From Muscardinus avellanarius (taxonomy: Eukaryota > Chordata > Mammalia > Rodentia > Gliridae), in assembly GCA_963383645.1 (NCBI GenBank), contig OY726572.1, forward strand, positions 24,993,292 to 25,057,291: a stretch of 64,000 nt of DNA. The letters are read 5' to 3'. The notes beneath the pieces are model-generated. The model did not search any database, had not been told where the DNA came from, and saw only the letters and a list, made by a program, of their open reading frames with translations. Position 1 is the stretch's first letter, and each line of letters starts with the position of its first letter. Positions 35,255 through 46,769 of the stretch are shown here, one piece after another. The position numbers and the translations under genes are program-made.

Positions 35255-35690
35255 GAGCCAAAATCTTGCCCCAAAAATGCATTAATTGGGTAAGGCCAAT
35301 TGCGGTATGAAACTTCAGTCATGGTGTAACATAGTTGAAGTTTATTTCTTGTTCATGTACAAGTTCAGTGGTTCCAGTTGTTGGTGACTAAGAGACTCTG
35401 GCTCCTCTCCTCCCTCCCTGGACTTCACCCTCCTCCGCTAACACCTTGGGGTCCTCTCCATCCCTGTGGGGGTCAGGGAGGGGTCAAGGAGAGGTCACAC
35501 TTTCTTCTCTGATCACATCCCATTGGGAACGCACATCCCAGGGCGGCACTTGAGTACCAGGGGGCTGAGACTTCAGCCTCTCATTGGGCAGCTGTCTCTA
35601 GCAACTGCTTTGCACCATGGAAGAGGGTTACAGACTTGTGCTACGCAACTATTGGTCCTGTCTAATGAATGGCATAAAAAATAGGACACA
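35255..35690. repeat. Non-L1 insert, family not assigned
   Basis: This GC-richer piece ('GAAGTTTATTTCTTGTTCATG' to 'CCTCTCATTGGGCAGCTG') interrupts the L1 remnants and reads like an old interspersed DNA or LTR element. I cannot name it. Confidence 0.35.
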
Positions 35691-35739
35691 TTTTCTTAAT
35701 TTGGAAATCTCATAAAAGTTGTGTAAGACTTTATATGTA

Positions 35740-35958
35740 CGTATATATGAGTTTTTTTGGGGGGTGGTGGTACTGGGGATGGAATCCAGAGGCCTTCTAC
35801 CTCTGGGCAACACTCCCAGACCTATTTTATATTTTATTTGGAAACAGGGTCTCTTAATCCAGCTGGGGCTGGCTTCAAACCTGTGCGATCCTCCTGTCTC
35901 AGCCTTCCAAGCGTGAGGATTACAAGCGTGCGCCACCACACCCGGCTCGTATATATGA
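35740..35958 (-). mobile_element. Younger-type dimeric SINE with 11-bp target-site duplication
   Basis: CGTATATATGA occurs at 35740-35750 and 35948-35958 around a full antisense copy ('GGTACTGGGGATGGAATCC' to 'CGCCACCACACCCGGCT'). Confidence 0.93.
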
Positions 35959-36853
35959 TTTTTTAAAAAGTTATTGAAAGGCACCAAGGGAGACATGAGA
36001 GACAGATGAGCCATGTTCAGAGGTGAAAGAAGTTGATACCCTAACAATATAATTTATCTGCTATTTAGTCTATATTTTCAATGAAATCTTAGTAAAGGTT
36101 CTACTGTTTCTTATGAACCTGAAAAACAAAGGTAGAATCTAATAGAATGAGAACAAGAAAATAAAATTCCCCAGGTGCTTTGAAGAGGAATGGGTGAGGC
36201 TTTCTGCTATCAAGATTTATAAAGGTCCAGTCATCACAGAAGTGTGGGATGGGCGCAAGGATATGTCAACAGTCAAGTGAAAACTTGATATGGTTCAGAA
36301 GCATCTAGGTTATCAGAAAAAACAAAACTTACTTCCACACCCAAAAATAGCTTCCATATATATTAATGACCCAGATTAGAAAAGCAGGATTTACAAATGT
36401 CTTGTAAGATACATTTATGTCAAGTTGAGGGAGGAAAGACTTTTTTAAACAGGCACCAGGAGGGCTGGGCTGTACCTTGTGGTGCAGCATCTGCTCAGCC
36501 TGTGAGAGGCCCTGGGGCTCAGTCCCCAGCACTGGAGGGTTAGGGTAGAGGACAACAGGCACAGAAAGCACAGACTTCAGAGGAAGATTAAAATTTTTAA
36601 CTACATTGAAACCAATATTTCTTTTGCCAAAAAATAAACCCCACATACCCACATCAAAGGAAAACACAAGTCACATATTGGGAGAAAATATTTACAATCC
36701 ATGAAACTAAAAAAAGTAGTTAGTATCCAGAATATACAAAGGATTTTCACACATTCTTAAGGAAAAATAGCTCCTAAAGAGAAACAAAAGATCTGAATAG
36801 AAGAGGGAACCCAGCTGGAAACACAACGTCTTCGTCCAAGAAAATGGATTAAG

Positions 36854-37288
36854 ATTCCATTGAGGGCCAGGCGTGGCGGCGCACGCTTGTAATCCCTGTG
36901 CTTGGGAGGCGGAGACAGGAGGATCCCGCAGGTTCGAAGCCAGCCGCGCTGGCGTAAGAGACCCTGTTTCAAAAATATAAAATAGGTCTGGGAGTGTAGC
37001 CCGGAGGAAGGAGGGCTTCCAGGAACCCCAGTACCAAAAAAAAAAAAAAAAAAAAAAAAATCCCATTGAGGGCCGGGCGTGGCGGCGCACGCTTGTAATC
37101 CCCCCGCTTGGGAGGCGGAGACAGGAGGATCCCGCAGGTTCAAAGCCAGCCGTGCTGGCTTAGGAGACCCTGTTTCCAAATTTAAAAAAGTATAAAATAG
37201 GTCTGGGAGTGTAGCCTGGAGGTAGAAGTGTTTCCAGGAACCCCAGTACCACCAAAAAAAAAAAAGAAAAGAAAAGATCCCATTGAGG
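36854..37288 (+). mobile_element. Two tandem younger SINEs sharing one target site
   Basis: The target text (AT)YCCATTGAGG appears three times: 36854-36865, 37060-37071 and 37277-37288. It flanks one SINE at about 36866-37059 and a second at about 37072-37276. Both are of the CpG-rich type and have long A-tails. Confidence 0.93.
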
Positions 37289-37736
37289 TACCCTTTGGCA
37301 TGATCAGATTAGCAAGAATGTTGAGTTCTGACAATAACAAATGTGAATGAGGATGTGAAAGAAAGAGAACGCAAACCACTAGCAGAAGCACAAACCGACA
37401 GCAAAAAAATTTACAATATTTTATAAAATACAAAATAGTTTATATTCCCTGACCCAGCAGTCCTACCAGTTCCACCTGGAAGTGCGTATCCAAAGAAACT
37501 TTGCTCTTGGGCATGAAGAGACGTGAATGCTCCCGGCAATATCACGGCACAAACACGTGGCCAGCCTCAGCACTGAGGATGGACGAATTAGCGGCGACGT
37601 GTGTAGTCGCACACGCAGTGGAAATCAGCCGCCTGCACCGCTCTTCAATGTGGAGGAATCTTAAAAACACAACACTGAGTGCAAGGAGCAAGTGGCAGAG
37701 GATTTGTTACATGGAATTTGAGATATGAAAGTTTTG

Positions 37737-38040
37737 GGGGTGGTTTTTTTTTTCATAGCAAACCCCAGCCCCCCTGCCCTGGTACAAATAGGGCTGGCAG
37801 AGCTTTCTCTGTGAAGAGTGAGTGGTCAAAACTCTAAGTGTGTCAGATAACAAGCAGTCTCCTTCTCCCTTCGTCCTCTCCCCTTTTCTCCTCTTCCCTG
37901 TCCCTCTTCTTTCTCCCTCCTCCCCCTTGTTCTCTCTCTTTCTTTTTCTCTCTTCCCCCTTAATAAACCCTTCTAGGGTGCCTTTCCACGACATCTTTGT
38001 CAGGTCTCATTCCTTCTTGCACTCTTTTTCTCCCTTCCTT
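37737..38040. repeat. Pyrimidine-rich, possibly LTR-derived stretch
   Basis: A CT-rich block (37855-37960) is followed by 'CCCCTTAATAAACCCTTC' and 'TTTGTCAGGTCTCATTCC', an arrangement seen at the R/U5 part of some LTRs. No clear ends or target duplication, so the family is open. Confidence 0.35.
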
Positions 38041-38062
38041 CCTCCCTCCTTTCTTCTTTCCT

Positions 38063-38067
38063 TCTAT

Positions 38068-38106
<39 letters not shown>

Positions 38107-38163
38107 TGGTACTGGGGGTTGAACCCAGGAGTGTTCAACCTCTGAGCTATATCCCCATCCTTT

Positions 38164-38198
<35 letters not shown>

Positions 38199-38532
38199 TA
38201 TTTATTTATTTATTTTTGTGATGCTGGGGGTTGAACCCAAGGGCCTTCTACCTCCAAGGGACACCCCCAGACCTATTTTTATTCTTTATTTTGAAACAGG
38301 GTCTCGCTAAATTGTGGAGGGCCTCACTAAATAGCTGAGGCTGTCTGTGAACCCGGATCCTCTAGTTTCAGCCTCCCAAATGTTGAGATTCTTAGCATAC
38401 GCCACCACATCTGGCTTTTTTGTTTTAAAACGGAGTCTCCCTAAGTTGCTGGAACTGACCTCAAACCTGCGATCCCCCTGTCTCAGCCTCCCAAATACTG
38501 AGATCACAAGTGTGTGCCACCATGCCAGGCAT
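38063..38532 (-). mobile_element. Nested SINEs with (ATTT)n tracts
   Basis: ATTT repeats (38067-38105), outer right arm 38106-38160, second ATTT tract 38163-38215, inner SINE 38216-38416, outer left arm 38418-38532. This is the fifth SINE-in-linker insertion in the window. Confidence 0.87.
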
Positions 38533-41050
38533 TCTTACTAGAGAAGTCTCATCTCGGTACTTTACACTGAATTCTGTTATTCTATGACATCCCGCTCAGG
38601 CCAAATTCGGAGCTCTATCCTCCTCTGCTGTGCCGGGGCCTGTCTTTGGGGCAGCTGGCTGGAAAGGTGGGGAGGCATCTGCTCCAATACACTCTGTCCC
38701 TGTCTAACTCTCTTTGAACTTCCTTCTCTACATCCTCCCTTCAGATTCTAACCCCTCAGGACTTCTCCCCCACCCCCAGTGGCCAGGGCCCCCAGGAGGA
38801 CAAGGAAGCTATGAGCACACATCTGGGCCCTCCTTGGTGACAATGAAAGGGTTTCCCTGGCGTCCTTCTGGGTCCCAGGGGCTCTGGCCAATGCTGGCAG
38901 TGCTGAGGCCCCCGGTGTCCAGGCAACCTGCCATGCATCCTCTTCTTAATGTGTAATCAGGCAGGAGTTTACAGGCACACCTGGGCCTCCTCTTGCCCCT
39001 GGGCTCCAGCAGCAGCCCCAGAGCTGGCTTTGGGTCTGTGGCAGTGAACACTTTCCAGCCTGGGGAGCCACCGGCACTCCTGGAACAGGGCGTCTCTGAT
39101 GTCCCCTTGCCAGGCTGCAGGAGAGTAGCTCTCACCCCTAGGCTCACCCTCCCCAGGGGGCCCTGCCTCCCCTGGCCTCATGCAGCACCAGGGGAAGGCG
39201 GCCAGAGCTCTGGGCATTGGGGGAGTGGTAGGTGGGAGCCAGCAGCACTGCAGGAGAGGGGTTGAACTCGGAATGGTGGGGTCGTCAGTGCCTTTTACGC
39301 TTGGCCTTGGTTCCTGGCACATTGTGGGGCACAGCACAAAGCCCATCCAGGATTCTGTTTCTACATCCAATCCGTGTAGATTGGATGCTCATCCGTGAGC
39401 TTCCTGTGATGTCGCCCTTGGTGTGGACGGGTCAGCGTGGTGCTCCCAGGCTTCAACCCTGACCTGCTGTTCACGGATAGATAATGGCAGCCCCTCAGAG
39501 ATTCCAGGAGAGGATGAAATCAGTGACTATTTGAGCAAGCTGAAAACAATCGTAAGTGGTTTCTAAGCCTTTATTATTCTTATCACATTGAATAAGCCAC
39601 TTCACCTCTCCGAGCCTGGGTCCCTTGTCTATGAGTGAGGTGATCGCATGCTGCCGGCAGAACTTGAGGGCTAATGGAGCTGGCTCTTTATAAACATGCC
39701 GCACGGGGCCTGGCACATCACAGGTGCTCAGGAATGCTCCTTTCCTTCCAGCCCCCTGCCTCGTCTTCACGTGGGCAGCCATGCTCCGCAGGAATAGGAG
39801 TTGTCTTGGGTGACTTGGAGCCACCATCCCTGGAAGGAAATGTGGCCGGCAGGCCAGAGCAAGAACAGAAGAGAGAGATGCAGAACCAGCTGTGCACAGC
39901 TGGAACCGGCCGGGGAAGCCTGGCTGCTCCTTGGCGCCTCCCTCTGTCAGGGACTATTGCTAGGCCAGCAGGCGCAGGCCTTGAGTTCCCGCTCCAGCGT
40001 GACCTCTGAACTGTTGGACATGATTGGGCAGGAGTCTGAGACTCTTAGCTACTCTGATTAGGGTTAGGCCAGGTGATGTCCATGTGGCTTGATTCTAGCT
40101 GGCATTCCTTGCTAGACCCCCAACCTCCAGAGCCTGATCCCCTCTTTTCTTCACTCCAGTGTCTCTGTCATTTACCTTTGACTCTGAGGATTTTTTTTTT
40201 TTTTTATGGCCGTCAGGTTTTGTTATTCTCTGGCACAGCCCGGCTTATTCATTCCTTCCGACGCATTGCTCTGCTCTGCCTGGAGAATGGCAATGATGTG
40301 ACATCTCCATGGAAACAGATGTTGATCCCACAGTTGCTTAGCGATGTGCTGCAGGATGATGTAAGCCGCCCTCTGGTTTCCTGGAGGGCTTGGCATCCTT
40401 TTGATGTGTCTGTACAACATTGCAGATGTTGGGGCTGGGATATGTAGGATGCTTCATCCCCTGCCTCTACCCTTTTTATGTAAAAGTAAAAAGCAAAGAG
40501 AAGTGGTAATCTGCCTTTTTTGGTAGGGGCTGGGGGATGGCATTAGGAGACCAGAGTGTTGGAAGTCAGAGGTTTTGGCCTGAAGCAGAGATGGGGTGAG
40601 GAGGGTGGTGCTCCTCTGGAGGTCCATGGATGGGGGGCACCTTGGAGACTGTCCAGAGGGGAAACTGCTGGCCAAAGGTAAGCTTTGCCAAGAACTGCTG
40701 CACCCACCATCCCCTTGAGACAAACACTGCCTCACCTGATCTTACTCACATTTGGGGGCCTGGGCCAAGAGTTCCAATGGAGGACATACACCATAGCTCT
40801 GAATGCTTAAAATTACAAACCACATCAACACATTGTTAAGTAAAATATATTCTATCCTCTGCCCTTGCCAATTGTGTTAGGCAGAGGAGTGCTCCGCTCC
40901 AACTATATCCACACTCTAATCCCCCAAATATATAAGCATATCATGTTCAATTACAGTTGTGGGTGGCATGAAGAGTGCCAGCCAACTGCCTCTAAGATAA
41001 GGAGGTTATGTCATGGTCAGAGAGGTGGGACCAACATGATTGCTGGGCAC
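38533..41050. other. Unique sequence, MIR at 39585-39745
   Basis: 39585-39745 resembles a sense MIR ('AATAAGCCACTTCACCTCTC', 'GCCTGGCACATCACAGGTGC'). 40195-40430 looks motif-rich, with an RFX-like TCTCCATGGAAAC at 40304-40316. 40880-41050 may be a decayed LTR piece. No gene was recognised. Confidence 0.4.
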
Positions 41051-41054
41051 CTGC

Positions 41055-41150
41055 TGTAGTTTGAATGTGGTCTGTACCCAGCGTTCCTGCACCAAAAAGT
41101 TTTGACAGCGTTAGGAAAGAGTGTGAAATTTTTAAGGGTTGGGGCTTTTA
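41055..41150 (+). repeat. Truncated MaLR-like LTR fragment
   Basis: 'TGTAGTTTGAATGTGGTCTG' matches the 5' start of MaLR LTRs, followed by about 75 bp of related text before similarity fades. Confidence 0.55.
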
Positions 41151-43354
41151 TTAGGCATATCCACCTCCTCCAGGAAGCATTCCATGACTACTTGCACCCC
41201 AGTTGGCACTTTCTGGTATAGCACTGTTACACCCCCACTTTTTTTTCTCAGCCTAGAGCGACACACACATTAAGTATGTTCAGTTCATGGTCCCATGCCT
41301 CCAGTCCCTAAACAGAAGAAGCATAGTGCTAGATACACGTAGGCCCCGACACACCGCTGTTGTTCAGTTGGTTATCAGGTGGTGCATTCAAAGTCCAGGA
41401 GCCTGAAATGACTTGGAACTCTACTAAGCGCAGCGGCTTGTTTGAAGTCCTTCTTATACAGAGTCTCTTCCTGGGCCCCCATGTGCACCTGTGTGTAGCC
41501 TCTGTGCTCAGATGGGGGCAATCTGAAGTCCAGTGGTGCAGAAAGGTGCGTAGCTGGTACTTTTCTCTGGCATTGATCTCGAGCCTATGAACAGGCTTTT
41601 ATTCCATTGGCCTATGGGCCATCTGGATCCTCTGGTCCAAGCTCTGTTTTCCTCTACGACTCACCCTGTTGTCTGGAGTCCGACGTGATTCATGGCTCTA
41701 GCTCTTGAGATACCTACTGACCTGCCCACTTGTGCCTGTTGGTTCTCAGTCTCTTCCTGAGTCATCACCATTTATCCAGTTCCCTGGGATCTTAAGTTAT
41801 TGCAGGTCATGAAGTCTTACATTTCCTCTGGGGAAACTGAGTCTGTGAACGCATATCCTGTGGTAAATCAGCCCAAATAGAGCACTGGTAAGTGGTGAAT
41901 TTGCTTTTTCCAGAACCACATCCCTGTCCTCTCTGCCTCCCACATTCCCCGAACAAAGAGGAAGGACCACAGCTTCCTCTCTGGTCCCAGTGAAAAGAGC
42001 CTTGCCTTCACTCCTGGGTCTCCATTTGGCCACAGCCAATCAACACCCAGCATTGTTCCTGAGCTGTTCACTCTGGGCAGAGTTCTGAACTGTGAAGAAA
42101 TGGTTCATGCAGTTGGCAAAAGGAAATGACAGAGAAAGTAGCAGCTACTCCCCACAGGGGTGGCAAGCATCAGCCAGCCAACTGAAAGCTTCAAGCCTCT
42201 CCATAAGATGATGGTGAATGGGCCATCTGTATTTTTTCAGTTGATCAGGATGCCCCAAACTAGGTGCCACTTGCCTGACACCTTCATAGCATTCTTGGGA
42301 GCCAGAACATCCCTTTATTGGTGGTGGTGGTGGTGGGGTAAAAAATGTAGCAATAGCCAGAGAAGGGGCAGTTCCCCAGCTGGCTGGAATCGTTGCTGAA
42401 GCATCATCCACACCACAGATAGTGGTGCCCTTGGTGACGCTCACTCCAATCTGGGAACCTCCAAGAACAACGTGTGCTTTTATCCCCAGGCCACTTGCCG
42501 TCTGGATCTATGTGGATTTGATGTCTTCCATCTAATTCCCCGTCTTGTCACACTGCAGGGAGCAGTTTGCTGTGTTCGCCTGCCCGAGGGGCTGCCTTGG
42601 TCATAGATTAAAAATAATTTCTTTCCAGCATTTCAAGACTTTCCCTTTTCTTTAGGATTCAATTTTCTGTGTTTCATGTGGTTTGCCCTTCTGGGAGAAT
42701 GTTCTTAAGTCTGAGTAACTTATTTTTGTTCCCCAAAGCTGCTTTGGTTTGCCCGGATGGACTTGCTTTCAACTACTTGCCATATTTTAATGATCCCTTA
42801 TTCTTAGAAAAATTTTCCAAGTGATATGTTTGATTTGAGGTTTTAGGCTGAAATATAGCTTTTTACAGCTAATTCCTGCCCATGTGCTGGTGCTGTTTAA
42901 TCTTCTGGGTTGACCAGGAAGGGGTAGGGTAGGGAGGAGCTGCACTTAGCTGAGGTCATCCGAACACAGTTTCTCAAAGTAAGATCTGGACCACACCTGC
43001 AGGGATGACCAGCGTGCTTTCTAGCATGCAGGCTGCTGGTTGAACATTTTAGTGCGGTGGGGTAGGATGGGGAGAGGAACCTGCATTTTCTACAAGTGCA
43101 GCAGGTGACGCCTGTGTACTGTGCTTTGTGAGGACCACCCCCACCCCCAAAGAAGCAGCAAGAGGAACACCCTTCCTCAAGTCCTCCAAGGCTGCCTTTC
43201 TCCACACATCTCAACTCACGGGGCCCCGCATTGCAAAAAGGATCCTCCTCCTATCTCGGGGCTTCTTGCTTGCTCTTGTGGCCAGGATGTGGCTTTCAGT
43301 TACCTTCATGATTCCCCTTCTCAAGGTGAAATACGCTTTTGTAGTTTAATACTC
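41151..43354. other. Unique sequence, no gene seen
   Basis: A short TGG repeat lies at 42319-42338. No exon, repeat or promoter could be supported in the rest. Confidence 0.4.
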
Positions 43355-43724
43355 TGTTGTGGTTTGAATTTAAAATGGCCCCTGGACCTCAGGCCCAGCA
43401 GGCAGCCATGTTGGAAGCAGGACTTGGCTGCTGGGGAGGGGTCCCTGGGGCCTTGGCTGGGTACCCCAAGTCCCGGCCCTGCCCAGGTGCAGCATCTGGC
43501 TCTGACCCTAGCCTTCCCTTTTTCTCTCTGCTCCCCACAAGATGCCCTAAAGATTTCTAGCCCTGGCTCCTGCCTGGAGCTGGCATAAAATGGACGATAA
43601 ATAGACCAATAGATAGATGGACAGACTGAACTCTCCAGTTTGGTGAGCAAGTAAAACCTTTCTTCTTCTAGAGTTTGCATGTCAGGTGTTTGAGTCAGAA
43701 GCAGTGGGAATGTTGACTGAAACA
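43355..43724 (+). mobile_element. MaLR/ORR1-like solo LTR
   Basis: It starts TGTTGTGGTTTGAATTTAAA and ends GTTGACTGAAACA, giving TG...CA termini about 370 bp apart. The five flanking bases are TACTC (left) and GACTC (right), a 4-of-5 match to a target duplication. No internal retroviral sequence adjoins it. Confidence 0.65.
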
Positions 43725-46720
43725 GACTCCATGGAAATGATCTGGCCCCCATGCCCAGGAGGGGGCTGTGGGCCAAAAGGAGCCCTGGGGAAGTGGACAC
43801 TTGCCCAGTTTTCCATATAGAAACAACATAAAAAAGTGATGACATCTGAATTCCATACAGGGAACACCAAGCAAGGCTTCCCCAGGCTGCAAAATGCTGG
43901 CTCGCAGGCTCTGGCCTCCACGCGCCTGGCATGAAGGAACCCGAGTCCAGCACAGCCGAAGGCGTTGGCCTAGAAGCCCTGGGTTGGAGGTCCGTGGTGA
44001 TCGCTCAGACCAGAAATGGATGATGGTCTGTAGGAACAGAGAGGAGGGGACAAAACAGCAGATCTGAACGGTGGAGATTTTAGGACTTAACAACTGATCT
44101 GATATAGAGAAAGAGAAAGGAAGGCATTAGGGGGTCTGGGGTCTGAGCCAGAGGGGAGGTGGGGCCCTGCCAGAGACAAGATGGAGCCTGCTCTTGCAGC
44201 TATGGGAGGTTTTCCTTGCCTGCCCTTTCTCCCGAGTCTTCTGTCCTAGTGGCTACACCAAAGGCCCCAGGAGGCTGAAGGACCCTCCCCCTCCACACAC
44301 ACGTGTCTGGGGCAAGTGACTACCTTGACCTAAACCTCCTCTGCTCCTACTAACAAAGCGCAGGGAGTGTTTTGTGGACCCCCCCCCCCTTCATTTCTTA
44401 GTTGAGTAAAGCTAGGCACCTTGTTTCATGGGTGACTCACCAGGCTCTGAGAGAAGGAGTTTATCTCTGGCCTTTTATTCCATAACTCGATGTTTTGTGT
44501 GTTTTTGCAATCACCACTAAGACTCAACACAAGGACAGATGGCTCTTTCATCAGTCTCCGTTGTGGGCGGACCAGGCTTCTCTCTCTCTTACCTTTTACT
44601 GAGGAAGGATGCCTAGGGTCTGGGATTATGTGGCTGCACTCAAGTCTTCCAGCCACTAGGTGGCAGAGCAGAAAACTCGGATTCCCTGACTGTTTTTTGA
44701 CCCAACAAATGGCCAAGTCCTTCAGCACTCTCCAGGTGGCACTCCCACCTCTATTTGCCAGTCCTTGAAGCTTACAGGAGAGAAAGGCTTCCTAGGCAGG
44801 TGGAGCCAAGAGACAACGTTAGTTTAATTGAGGGTAGATTCGGTTTTATGGAGCTTTGCACAGATGCCATTTTGGAGAGTCTCTTAAAAAAGGGGGAGGA
44901 AGATTACTTTTGCAAATTTTATAGAAAACACAGGACTGAGAGCCCCTGAAGATTATTCCTGCTTAGTGTTGCAATAAATTTGCCTCTGTAAACACGCTAA
45001 GGACATTTGAGAACATGCCCAATCATGGGTCACTATTCCCTTCCGCGTGCATCTTGCCGGGCACAGGTTCAGAACTACCAAACCTCCTGCGCAGACTGCA
45101 GCCTCCCAGGGCCCTCGAGGCCTTTTACAAATGTCACGCTAATTATTAGGTGATTCGCTAATAGTGACAGTATGAGCTGTCTGGGTGAGCCAGGCCGCTG
45201 TTCCCCAGAGTCCCCGAGAATGTCAAGTGACAGGTTTGGAAAGGAGGGGAGAGCAAAGGCTTCAGGCCTGGAGGGTGGGACAAGCCGGAGCTGGTCTCAG
45301 TCTGTGAGGTTGCAGAGGCAAAGACAGCGAGGGCCTGTCTAGAGGGAGGGGGCTGCAGCTGGTGCAAACTTCTTCCCCAGAGAAAGACTCGGGTCTCAGC
45401 AGCTTTGGGGTCAAGCTAAGCTCTTTCCAGGAACTCTTCTGCTTAATCCTCAAAATGACCTTTTAAGGTGGTAACTATTATTATTCCTCCTTAGCAGATG
45501 ACAACCGAGGTGCACTGCTACATTGCTAGCCAGTGGCAGACGCCATAAGTGAATCCAGAACTCGCTGGCTCATGATTTTAACTCCTAAACTGCTGGTGAC
45601 GAGCTCTCTGGGCTAAGAAGCCCCCCCCCCCCCCCGATCTTTTTCACAAACACATGGGAGACTTCACCCTGGGCCATAAGTGACATCCTCCCTCTCCCAG
45701 CCCATCCCAGACCTGGCTATAGTCAGATTGAGGGCTTACAGGCCTGGGCCCTGAGATCCTGGACTTCCCATAGGAAGTAGGGGAGCTTATGCCACCAACA
45801 AAGTGGTGCTCGAGAAAGGTAGCATTGGGTCTGATTTGCAAGTGTGCTCTGTGGAACCCAGGAAATCCATGGAGCTTCCTGGGAGGGAAGAGAGGAGGGC
45901 CGGCATCTATGGGGATAGCTGGGTAGAGGGGCAGGACAGCTCCAAGGCACCTTTGACCCCCAATACAACCAGAGCAGCTCCACCTCTACCCAATATGGAG
46001 ATGAAGTGATAACTTGTTTGAACAAAGGCACCAGTACCTAAGAAATGTTTCCAGCCCTCACCACCTCGGCTGGTCCTTGCTTCTTTAAGACAGTCTGATA
46101 AAAAACATGAACCCAGTAAAAAAAAATATAAAAGGTGCAAACCCCTCCTCAAAGCATTATTTCAAAATGCATACACCAAAAATACCAAAATACAAGAGGA
46201 GACCAATTACATCGAAACACAGTTATCAAAGCATCTTTAAAAACTTTGAATCTGTGATATCGAATTGCAGGTGCTTGTGACAGGTGAAGCAAGGCTCAGG
46301 GACAGGTCCAGCAGCCGCCGAAATTCTGCAGTAGTGATGTGTTTAAGCAGTGATGCAAGACAGCTGGAACAGCGTCCTGTGCTGTGGAAAATACCTTCAG
46401 TTTCTACTGGTGACAGATCACAGATGCTGCGAGAGCATCTGAGACTCCTAGTCTATAGCCATAAGCACAGGAAAGGCTAAATTTCAGCAAAGGGATCGTG
46501 AAAATAAGGAAGTAAAATTTTTCCCATCCAAATTCACAGATCTCTTAAATTCTATCCAAGGGTCCCACAGCCCCAAATGGAAATCAATTAGCATAGAACA
46601 TGCTGGCCATTCATATTATTATTGCTAATTTGCACTGTTAGCTGGTCCAGCCTGGAACCTCCAGTGGATGCAGGAGGCAGCCGAGAGGACTTGATCTGTG
46701 GCAGGGTTTGGGGGTTGGCC
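43725..46720. other. Unique sequence with CTCF motif and old MIR
   Basis: Holds a CTCF-type site (44653-44666), a motif-rich stretch near 44780-45180, an antisense MIR-like piece (45445-45585: 'TTAATCCTCAAAATGACC', 'GCTAGCCAGTGGCAGACGCC') and a 15-nt C-run at 45621-45635. No exon recognised. Confidence 0.45.
44653..44666 (+). promoter_or_regulatory. CTCF-type core motif
   Basis: CCACTAGGTGGCAG matches the CTCF core CCASYAGRKGGCRS at all 14 positions, within AGCCACTAGGTGGCAGAGC. Binding is inferred from motif only. Confidence 0.7.
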
Positions 46721-46733
46721 TTTATGAATAAAG

Positions 46734-46769
46734 CCCATTGGTTACCCAGTCCAATGGGTAACCATTGGG
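46734..46769. repeat. Inverted repeat (hairpin) with CCAAT/ATTGG arms
   Basis: CCCATTGGTTACCCA and TGGGTAACCATTGGG are 15-bp arms with one mismatch around a 6-nt loop. No gene sits next to it. Confidence 0.9.

Larger units (their letters stand above)
31976..37735 (+). mobile_element. Decayed sense L1 spanning ORF2 to 3' end, broken up by SINEs
   Basis: Between SINEs, the remaining AT-rich pieces follow ORF2 order: an endonuclease-domain area near 32300-32960, a middle part at 33330-33720, a reverse-transcriptase area at 34540-34960 ('GATGCAGAAAAAGCTCCTGA', 'GGAGTAGAAGGAAACCTCC'), a later part at 35960-36780, and a 3' part at 37285-37735 ('GGAATCTTAAAAACACAAC'). No coding capacity remains. 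A separate non-L1 piece at 35255-35690 interrupts it. Subfamily is not assigned. Confidence 0.75.

Noticed and set aside
43321..43953. 210-codon minus-strand open frame
   Set aside because: Most of it lies antisense to a MaLR-like LTR (43355-43724); no protein family recognised.
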